From SURF-13 sp041695325 (GTDB lineage Bacteria > Pseudomonadota > Gammaproteobacteria > SURF-13), in contig JBGFRC010000043.1 of assembly GCA_041695325.1 (NCBI GenBank), positions 1 to 12,750 of the forward strand: a DNA stretch of 12,750 nt, in the 5' to 3' direction. The notes below the pieces were generated by a model. It ran no database searches, had not been told where the DNA came from, and worked only from the letters and a program-made list of their open reading frames with translations. The translations under genes were made by a program, and so were the position numbers. Positions 8,115-12,750 of this stretch are shown piece after piece; position 1 is the first letter of the stretch; every line of letters begins with the position of its first letter.

Positions 8115-9293
8115 TCACAGCCGCGCGCGGTCGTCCTTGAGCGCGAAGCCGAGCAGCGGCGCATTGAGGCCGCGCGTGAGCGCGATGGCCTTGAATACCT
8201 CGCCCATCTCGTCCGGCAACGTGAGTCTTTTGATCTGTTGCGCGGTCTGCAGCCGCGTTTTGCCGTCCGGCGCGTCCGCCGCCATCCCGGTCAGCCCGCA
8301 TGAAATAAGAAAATGCGCCTGGGTGGTGTAGCCGGCGACGCGCAAGTCCGCGTCGTGCGCCGCCTCGGCCACGGCGGTGAAATCCACGTGACTGGTGATG
8401 TCCTGCAAGCCGGGATATAAAAACGGGTCGCGGTGCGCGCGGTGACGGTAATGGCACAGCAGGGTGCCTTGGGAGCGCTGTGGGTGATACAGCTCGCGGC
8501 GCGGGAAGCCGTAATCTATCAACAATATCAATCCCGCCTCCAGCAGCTCCGCCATGCTTTGCACCCAGGCGCGCGCGCTGAGACCGATCTCGCTCGTAAA
8601 TCCCGGAGCAAGATCACACGCCTTGCGCAGTGCGACAATGCGCTGCTCCAGTTCCGCGCTGCTGGGCGCCGCAAAGTGCCGGGCAAAACCCGTATCCCGC
8701 CATGTCACGTAGAGTTCGCTCACTCCGCTATCTTCGATACGGAAACAATGCACCGGCATGGCGTCGAGCAGCTCATTGGCGAAGATCACGCCGCGGAAGC
8801 CCGCGGGCGGCAACGCATCGAGCCAGCGCACGCGTCCGGCCAAGTGGGGGATGCGTTGTGCGACACGCCCCCGCTGGCGCGCGCGTAGCTCCGCGCTCAA
8901 CTCCAGGATAAGATAATGCCGCGGCAAGCAGTCGAGCCGCTCCAGCTCCAGCAGCACATCGCAGGCCAGGCTGCCTGCGCCCGCGCCCGCCTCCAGCAGG
9001 TCGCCGCCGCCCAGTTGCCGCAACACCTGCTCGCACTGGCGCGCCACGCAACGTGCGAACAGCGGCGAGATTTCCGGCGCGGTGACAAAATCGCCCTCGG
9101 CGCCGAACTTGCGCGCGCCCGCGCTGTAATAACCCAGTCCCGGAGCGTACAAGGCAAGCTCCAGGTAGCGCGCGAAATTGATTTTCCCGCCACAGCGCTC
9201 AATTTCAGCGCGGATGAGTTGTTCCAGCCGCCGGCTGACCTCAAGCGTGTCCGCATCGGGAACAGGCAGATTGTCGCGAGCGAGAATACTCAC
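8115..9293 (-). CDS. Class I SAM-dependent methyltransferase, MidA/NDUFAF7 family
   Basis: This is a 392-residue protein of the DUF185/Methyltransf_28 family. Visible signatures in order are FARYLELALYAPGLGYY (about 41-56), the EGDFVTAPEIS segment (about 66-76), the SAM-binding glycine motif LEAGAGAG (about 100-107), NELLDAMP, and LLIDYGFPRRELYHPQR in the C-terminal half. These are the conserved blocks of the family containing mitochondrial NDUFAF7/MidA, which dimethylates an arginine of the complex I subunit NDUFS2 during assembly. The substrate of the bacterial proteins is not established. An open frame reaches TTG 9314, but GTG 9291-9293 has GGA six nt upstream and gives an N-terminus closer to family members, so I use it. 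It is divergent from the pteridine reductase gene (about 41 bp apart) and converges on cca across repeat copy A. Confidence 0.88.
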   Translation of the reverse strand: MSILARDNLPVPDADTLEVSRRLEQLIRAEIERCGGKINFARYLELALYAPGLGYYSAGARKFGAEGDFVTAPEISPLFARCVARQCEQVLRQLGGGDLLEAGAGAGSLACDVLLELERLDCLPRHYLILELSAELRARQRGRVAQRIPHLAGRVRWLDALPPAGFRGVIFANELLDAMPVHCFRIEDSGVSELYVTWRDTGFARHFAAPSSAELEQRIVALRKACDLAPGFTSEIGLSARAWVQSMAELLEAGLILLIDYGFPRRELYHPQRSQGTLLCHYRHRAHRDPFLYPGLQDITSHVDFTAVAEAAHDADLRVAGYTTQAHFLISCGLTGMAADAPDGKTRLQTAQQIKRLTLPDEMGEVFKAIALTRGLNAPLLGFALKDDRARL

Positions 9294-9334
9294 GGGGGTT
9301 CCGGTAATGCACAATTTGGTTTAGGCTGTAGTGT

Positions 9335-10087
9335 ATGCATGATAATACAGTGGACGTAACCGGCAAGGTAGCGCTCATCACTGGCGCGGCGCGGCGCGTG
9401 GGCGCGGCGGTGGCCAGGTTCCTGCACGGCCACGGCATGAACGTCGCACTGCACTACCGCCACTCGCGGCGCGAAGCCGAGGTCTTGGCCGCCGAACTCA
9501 ACGGCACGCGCGCGCATTCAATCATCTTGCTGCAAGCCGATCTATTGTATACCGCCAGGCTCGCGACCCTGGTGCGGGAGGCGCTGAGCGGCTGGAACAG
9601 GCTGGATGTGCTCATCAACAACGCATCGAGTTTTTATCCCACGCCGTTCGGCGCGGTGACCGATGCGCAATGGGACGACCTCCTGGGCAGCAACCTGAAG
9701 TCGCCGTTTTTTCTCTCCCAGGCGGCAAGCGGCGCGCTGGCCGCACAACAGGGCTGCATCATTAACATCGCCGACATTCACGGCGTGCGGCCGCTCAAAA
9801 ATTATCCGGTGTACAGCACCGCGCAGGCCGGCCTCATCATGCTCACCCAGGCGCTGGCGCGCGAGCTTGCGCCCGCGGTGCGCGTGAACGCCATCGCCCC
9901 GGGACCGGTGCTGTGGCCGGAGGAGATGGATGAGGCGATGCGCCGGAACATTATCGGGCGCACCCTGTTGCTTCGCGCCGGCGAGCCGCTCGACATCGCG
10001 CGCGCCGCGCTGTACCTGATTCGCGATGCGGACTACGTCACCGGGCAAACCCTGACCGTGGATGGGGGGCGTTCGGTTAAATCCTGA
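9335..10087 (+). CDS. Pteridine reductase-like SDR with Lys-to-Gln change in YxxxK
   Basis: This is a 250-residue classical SDR of the pteridine reductase (PTR1/FolM-like) type, which reduces dihydropterins or dihydrofolate with NADPH. Supporting motifs are the arginine-bearing cofactor loop TGAARRVG (residues 16-23), NNASSFYPTPF, the active-site Asp147 in NIADIHG where ordinary SDRs have Ser, Tyr160, and the C-terminal NAIAPGPVLWPEE and GQTLTVDGGRSV. Spacing of Asp147 to Tyr160 (13 residues) equals that of Leishmania PTR1 Asp181 to Tyr194. The odd point is that residue 164, which should be the catalytic Lys of YxxxK, is Gln (codon CAG at 9824-9826, reading YSTAQ). The rest of the fold looks intact, so this is not an obvious pseudogene. 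ATG 9335 has TAGG nine nt upstream; GTG 9350 is an alternative. Its 3' end overlaps folK by 11 bp on the opposite strand. Confidence 0.87.
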   Translation: MHDNTVDVTGKVALITGAARRVGAAVARFLHGHGMNVALHYRHSRREAEVLAAELNGTRAHSIILLQADLLYTARLATLVREALSGWNRLDVLINNASSFYPTPFGAVTDAQWDDLLGSNLKSPFFLSQAASGALAAQQGCIINIADIHGVRPLKNYPVYSTAQAGLIMLTQALARELAPAVRVNAIAPGPVLWPEEMDEAMRRNIIGRTLLLRAGEPLDIARAALYLIRDADYVTGQTLTVDGGRSVKS

Positions 10088-10595
10088 GCAGCGCCACACC
10101 ACCGGCCTCAAATTCAAAGCGCACCTTGCGCAATGGCTGGCGGGTTTTATCATAGGCCTGCCACAATTCACGGAACGTCTTCCCGGAAACAGGATGACGC
10201 GCGTCACCAGCGATCTCCGCCAGGGGGCCCAGCATGAAGGCGTATTCGGTGATTTCATCGCGTGGCACGACGAGGTGCGGTTCGCGCAGCACCAGATCAT
10301 CGTACAGCAACAGATCAATATCCAGGGTGCGCGCGCAAAAACGTTCCGCGCCGCGTTCGCGGCCGTGACCCGCCTCAACGGCCTGCAGGGCATCCGCCAC
10401 GTCGCGGATTTTTTTCCGCGTGTCAAACCCCGCCACCAGGTTGTAGAAGTCATCGCCGCTGAAACCGAGCGCCGCGCTTTCATATACCGATGACAGCGTG
10501 AGGGCGCCGTACAGCCGTTGCAGCAGATCAACGCCGGCGCGGATATGCCTGTCACGCTCGATATTGCTGCCGATACTGACGTAGACGCGCGCCAT
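10077..10595 (-). CDS. folK: 6-hydroxymethyl-7,8-dihydropterin pyrophosphokinase (HPPK)
   Basis: This cytoplasmic enzyme transfers pyrophosphate from ATP to 6-hydroxymethyl-7,8-dihydropterin, the step before dihydropteroate synthase in folate synthesis. At 172 aa it is slightly longer than E. coli FolK (159). It has the N-terminal VYVSIGSNIERDRH, the pterin-binding GDDFYNLV segment (47-54), and RTLDIDLLLYDD (89-100) with Mg-binding Asp92 and Asp94. EYAFMLGPLAEIAGD follows. The usual PRTLDID is ARTLDID here. ATG 10595 is preceded by an AGAGAGG ribosome site and begins 1 nt after the folB stop, so the two are cotranscribed and probably coupled. The folK 3' end overlaps the oppositely oriented pteridine reductase gene by 11 bp. 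Confidence 0.94.
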   Translation of the reverse strand: MARVYVSIGSNIERDRHIRAGVDLLQRLYGALTLSSVYESAALGFSGDDFYNLVAGFDTRKKIRDVADALQAVEAGHGRERGAERFCARTLDIDLLLYDDLVLREPHLVVPRDEITEYAFMLGPLAEIAGDARHPVSGKTFRELWQAYDKTRQPLRKVRFEFEAGGVALLRI

Positions 10596-10596
10596 T

Positions 10597-10953
10597 TCAC
10601 GCCTCTCTTGCGCGCTCGATAATCACGCCCACGTCGCGCGCGCCGCGTATCGCGCCCTGCTTGTTGAGTCGCAGGCGCAACCAGCGCACGTTGAACTCCT
10701 TGAGCACCAGTTCCGCGACGCGCTCGGCCAGGGTTTCCACCAGATGGAATTCGCTGTGGCCGACGAATTCAATCACGCGCTTGGCCACCTTCTTGTAATC
10801 CAGCGTATCTTTAATATCGTCGCTCGCCGCCGCCCTGCGCACGTCGGCGGCCATGTCCAGATCGAAACTGACGGTCTGTTTGACGCGCCGCTCCCACTCG
10901 AAGATGCCAACCACGGTTTCAATCTGCAAGCTGTGTAAATAAATAATGTCCAT
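10597..10953 (-). CDS. folB: Dihydroneopterin aldolase
   Basis: This enzyme converts 7,8-dihydroneopterin to 6-hydroxymethyl-7,8-dihydropterin and glycolaldehyde (with epimerisation to dihydromonapterin in related enzymes), supplying FolK. At 118 aa from the chosen ATG it has normal FolB length. Key residues are Glu21 in IFEWER, Tyr53 in LDYKKVAKR, the LVETLAERVAELVL helix (71-84), and Lys98 in RLRLNKQGAIRGARDVGV. The usual Lys-Pro pair is Lys-Gln here. The frame is open upstream to ATG 11001, but MDIIYLHSLQIETVVGI is the standard family N-terminus and GGCGG lies 5 nt before this ATG. It is the first gene of folB-folK and is divergent from plsY across 113 bp. Confidence 0.94.
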   Translation of the reverse strand: MDIIYLHSLQIETVVGIFEWERRVKQTVSFDLDMAADVRRAAASDDIKDTLDYKKVAKRVIEFVGHSEFHLVETLAERVAELVLKEFNVRWLRLRLNKQGAIRGARDVGVIIERAREA

Positions 10954-10977
10954 GCGCACCGCCATGTTTCCGGCTAG

Positions 10978-11006
10978 TTTATACAGCAAATCGCCGGTCA
11001 TGGAAA
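10978..11006 (-). promoter_or_regulatory. Candidate sigma70-type promoter for folB-folK
   Basis: On the minus strand there is TTTCCA (11006-11001), a 17-bp spacer, then TATAAA (10983-10978). The -10 ends 24 nt before the folB ATG, leaving a leader of roughly 17 nt with a GGCGG ribosome site. The location in the divergent folB/plsY gap supports it. For plsY on the other strand I see only a TTGACC at 11030-11035 with a poor -10 partner (CCAATA region near 11054), too weak to call. Confidence 0.4.
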
Positions 11007-11066
11007 TGACATAAACCGGACTTAAAGTATTGACCTCCGTCCGCAGACAGGTTCCAATACACCCCC

Positions 11067-11681
11067 ATGATCGTTCCCTTTTATACCTTTCTGCTCATGG
11101 TCGCGGGCTATTTACTGAGCTCGGTATCCTGCGCCATCATCGTGAGCAAGCTGATGCGGCTGCCCGACCCGCGCAGCCAGGGCTCGCGCAATCCCGGCGC
11201 CACCAACGTCCTGCGCCTGGCCGGCTACAAGCCCGCGCTGCTGGTGCTGTTGGGAGACCTGCTCAAAGGCGTGCCCACGCTGCTCATCGCCCACGCGCTG
11301 AATCTTCCGCCCATGGCCTTTGTCGGCATCGCGCTCGCCGCCTTTCTCGGCCACCTGTACCCGGCCTATTTCGATTTCCAGGGCGGCAAGGGGGTGGCGA
11401 CCTTCTTCGGCGTACTGCTCGGCCTGCACTGGGTCACCGGCCTCGCGGCAATGGCGACCTGGATTGTGCTCGCCATGCTGTTCCGTCTCTCTTCGCTCGC
11501 CGCGCTCGGCGCCGCCTTCGTGGCGCCGCTTTATCTGCACTGGCTGGGCGCGCCGCTGCCGTTTGTGGCGGTGGCGATCATCATGAGCACCTTTCTGCTC
11601 TGGCGCCACCGCGTCAACATCCACAACCTGCTGCGCGGCGTGGAGCCGAAAATCAGCTTTAAAAGGACATCGCCATCATGA
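11067..11681 (+). CDS. plsY: Glycerol-3-phosphate acyltransferase PlsY
   Basis: This inner-membrane acyltransferase uses acyl-phosphate (made by PlsX) to acylate glycerol-3-phosphate to lysophosphatidic acid, the first committed step of phospholipid synthesis. At 204 aa with about 7 hydrophobic segments it is normal for the family. All conserved cytoplasmic-loop motifs are visible: GSRNPGATNVLR (39-50), LLGDLLKGVP (61-70) and FQGGKGVATFFGVLLG (104-119). The C-terminal WRHRVNIHNLLRGVE resembles the tail of the E. coli protein (YgiH). ATG 11067 gives the standard short N-terminus before helix 1, with only a distant AGG upstream. The TGA stop overlaps the ATG of the following PsiE-like gene (ATGA, 11678-11681). 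In many gammaproteobacteria tsaD lies beside plsY, but it is not present here. Confidence 0.95.
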   Translation: MIVPFYTFLLMVAGYLLSSVSCAIIVSKLMRLPDPRSQGSRNPGATNVLRLAGYKPALLVLLGDLLKGVPTLLIAHALNLPPMAFVGIALAAFLGHLYPAYFDFQGGKGVATFFGVLLGLHWVTGLAAMATWIVLAMLFRLSSLAALGAAFVAPLYLHWLGAPLPFVAVAIIMSTFLLWRHRVNIHNLLRGVEPKISFKRTSPS

Positions 11682-12118
11682 AGATCACCCCGTTGGCGCT
11701 GTTTGAAAAGGTAATGGGTTGGGTATTGGGCGTACTGCTGGTGTTCATCACCTTCGGCATCGTCATCGGCGTACTGCGCCTGTTTCTCAACCTGGGCGAT
11801 CTGGTGCTCCACGAAGACATCACGCGCCAGTATCAGCGACTGATCTTGGACGTGCTCACGCTGTTCATCCTGATCGAGTTGTCGCGCTCGCTGGCGGATT
11901 ACTTTGCCACCCACCGTTTGCGCATGACCTTCATCGTGGACGCCGGCATCGTGTTCATCCTGCGCGAGATCATGATAAAAATCTTCGACCACAAGATCAC
12001 CACCGATGAGATGTACGCCTTGAGCGTATTGCTGTTCGTGCTGGGCGCGCTGCGCATCGGCTCGATCATGGTGTTCCAGAGCGAGAAGAAGATGCTCGGC
12101 ACGCCGCCCGTTAAATAA
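11678..12118 (+). CDS. PsiE-like small membrane protein
   Basis: This is a 146-residue protein with four predicted transmembrane helices (about 13-36, 54-74, 83-102, 112-133). The block FILIELSRSLADYFATHRLR followed by VDAGIVFILREIMIKIFD resembles the PsiE family (phosphate-starvation-inducible E), whose biochemical role is unknown. Family assignment is from motif resemblance only. The start is set by the ATGA overlap with the plsY stop and by AAAGGA about 10 nt upstream, so it is expected to be translated with plsY. A shared phosphate/phospholipid theme is suggestive but unproven. The gene ends 11 bp before the left direct-repeat arm of repeat copy B. Confidence 0.72.
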   Translation: MKITPLALFEKVMGWVLGVLLVFITFGIVIGVLRLFLNLGDLVLHEDITRQYQRLILDVLTLFILIELSRSLADYFATHRLRMTFIVDAGIVFILREIMIKIFDHKITTDEMYALSVLLFVLGALRIGSIMVFQSEKKMLGTPPVK

Positions 12119-12129
12119 CTCAGCGCTTT

Positions 12130-12315
12130 CATGGAAGGGCTTTTTCAACAAACTGTTAGCAGGCTGTTGAGAAACAGCCTGCGTGCGGTGCAGGGACGCA
12201 CCGCCGTTTTTCAAGCACGCTTTATGTGCTTGAAAAATGAAGCAAAGCGAAAATGACACTTTTCGCTTTGCGAGTTGAAAAAGCCCATGGAAGGGCTTTT
12301 TCAACAACCTGTTAG
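12130..12315. repeat. Hairpin-rich intergenic repeat, copy B, with 29-bp direct repeats
   Basis: The core at 12159-12273 matches copy A in two blocks (38/40 and 74/76 identities) but lacks copy A's roughly 80-bp middle segment. Perfect hairpins are at 12159-12168/12173-12182 (10 bp, GAGA loop), 12207-12218/12226-12237 (12 bp) and 12242-12253/12260-12271 (12 bp, loop TGACAC). A direct repeat of 29 bp flanks the core at 12131-12159 and 12287-12315 (one difference, A12152 versus C12308). The right arm contains the TAA stop (12312-12314) of the minus-strand gene. Like copy A, it occupies a convergent intergenic gap, here between the PsiE-like gene and the partial gene. Confidence 0.82.
12274..12305. 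terminator. Bidirectional intrinsic terminator-like hairpin
   Basis: This is a perfect 13-bp inverted repeat, GTTGAAAAAGCCC (12274-12286) and GGGCTTTTTCAAC (12293-12305), with a 6-nt loop ATGGAA. Read in either direction it presents a short GC stem followed by a run of five T, the layout of a bidirectional Rho-independent terminator, and it sits between convergent genes. It is part of repeat copy B; the corresponding place in copy A (8092-8103) lacks this hairpin. Confidence 0.65.
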
Positions 12316-12750
12316 TGCGCGCGCACGCGCAAGATCACGCCGCCCGGCTCACGCGCCAGCGTCTCCATCTCGCCTCCGGTCTCGGACAGATTGCGCGCGA
12401 GCCGCTCATCAATCCGGTAGGGATCAAAGATCAGGTGCGTGATGCCCTGAATCTGTTTTAAAAACGCCTCGGCGTCCTGGGCCGGCGGCGGCAGCGGCAG
12501 GGTGGCGCGCCTGGTCGCCAGCATGGTGCGCGCGGGCCACTGGCTGGCGGCGTGGAACGGGCGTTCCGCGTCACGCGCCTCTTCGGCCAGGCGCGCGATC
12601 AGCCGGTCTTCCGGACTGAGCGCGCCCGTCTTGTTAAACGCGTACTGTTGCTTGTTCGCGCCCATGAATACTATCGAGAGCAGCATGATTGCCAGCAGCG
12701 TCAGGCCGCGCTGCGCGAGCAGGCCGCCGCGCCATTTTTGATTGAGCGCG
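12312..12750 (-). CDS. Membrane-anchored protein of unknown function, 5' end outside window
   Basis: The open frame runs from the TAA at 12312-12314 to the right edge without a stop, so the start lies beyond 12750 or very close to it. The first internal ATG (12686) would cut into the membrane segment. The visible 145 residues begin ALNQKWRGGLLAQRG, a basic stretch, followed by a single hydrophobic helix LTLLAIMLLSIVFMG. This looks like an N-in signal anchor or uncleaved signal. The rest (about 115 residues) is hydrophilic, rich in Ala/Arg/Glu, with a Pro-rich linker LPLPPPAQD and no motif I recognise; it is probably periplasmic. The short N-terminal part suggests only a few residues are missing. 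It converges on the PsiE-like gene, and its stop codon is supplied by repeat copy B. Confidence 0.65.
   Translation of the reverse strand, partial: ALNQKWRGGLLAQRGLTLLAIMLLSIVFMGANKQQYAFNKTGALSPEDRLIARLAEEARDAERPFHAASQWPARTMLATRRATLPLPPPAQDAEAFLKQIQGITHLIFDPYRIDERLARNLSETGGEMETLAREPGGVILRVRAH

Noticed and set aside
9542..10600. 352-codon minus-strand open frame spanning folK and the pteridine reductase
   Set aside because: It is out of frame with FolK, which has all its motifs, and crosses the reductase gene antisense; composition is Arg/Pro/Cys-rich noise.
10954..11001. N-terminal extension of FolB to ATG 11001
   Set aside because: The extra 16 residues cover the candidate -10 element and do not resemble FolB; ATG 10953 starts at the conserved family N-terminus.
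11531..12307. Minus-strand open frame running through repeat copy B into plsY
   Set aside because: It crosses the hairpins of the repeat and is antisense to plsY and the PsiE-like gene. A similar peptide from copy A only reflects the shared DNA repeat, not a protein family.
7898..12315. CRISPR array or transposon interpretation of the repeats
   Set aside because: There are only two distant copies, no regular spacers, no cas genes, and no transposase or terminal inverted repeats with target duplications that I can support.
1..12750. tRNA, rRNA, riboswitch or defence-system genes
   Set aside because: I looked on both strands and saw no cloverleaf, rRNA-like segment, recognisable riboswitch core or defence-protein motif.

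Overview
The window is about 12.75 kb of GC-rich, densely packed bacterial chromosome. Protein content and gene order point to a gammaproteobacterium. The CCA-adding enzyme is close to E. coli Cca through its HD domain. The order cca ... folK-folB-plsY is an expanded form of a neighbourhood known from Pseudomonas (tsaD-plsY-folB-folK-cca). A chemolithotrophic or purple-sulfur-type relative is my guess and is not shown by the sequence. Nearly everything is housekeeping. I see no phage, plasmid, CRISPR, toxin or defence system, and no tRNA or rRNA.

Layout. Positions 1-146 are non-coding with two small hairpins. Positions 147-1475 (+) encode a UMF1-type MFS transporter. Convergent to it are two co-oriented minus-strand genes: a TauE/SafE (DUF81) permease and, upstream of it, an NAD(P)-dependent succinate-semialdehyde dehydrogenase. 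A 45-bp divergent gap then leads into a tight plus-strand operon (3711-7888): soluble lytic transglycosylase slt, an NDUFA9-like atypical SDR, and cca. The slt stop abuts the SDR start, and the SDR and cca overlap by ATGA.

Positions 7889-8114 hold a hairpin-rich repeat (copy A). After it come a minus-strand MidA/NDUFAF7-type methyltransferase and, divergent from it, a plus-strand pteridine reductase. The reductase converges with an 11-bp overlap on the minus-strand folB-folK pair. Divergent from folB is plsY (+), which overlaps a small PsiE-like four-helix membrane protein. A second, rearranged repeat (copy B, 12130-12315) separates this gene from a minus-strand membrane-anchored protein of unknown function that runs off the right edge.

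How the genes relate. FolB, FolK and the pteridine reductase belong to pterin/folate metabolism. PlsY makes lysophosphatidic acid for phospholipids. Slt trims peptidoglycan and Cca matures tRNA 3' ends. The NDUFA9-like SDR and the NDUFAF7-like methyltransferase are bacterial relatives of two mitochondrial complex I factors.

The observations most worth a second look are: (1) the mosaic multi-hairpin repeat, present twice and each time between convergent genes; (2) replacement by Gln of the YxxxK catalytic Lys in the pteridine reductase; (3) the TauE/SafE gene, whose first membrane helix lies upstream of every canonical start codon, in frame with the preceding dehydrogenase gene; and (4) the two complex-I-factor homologues in one locus. 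I did not find a clear new multi-gene system.
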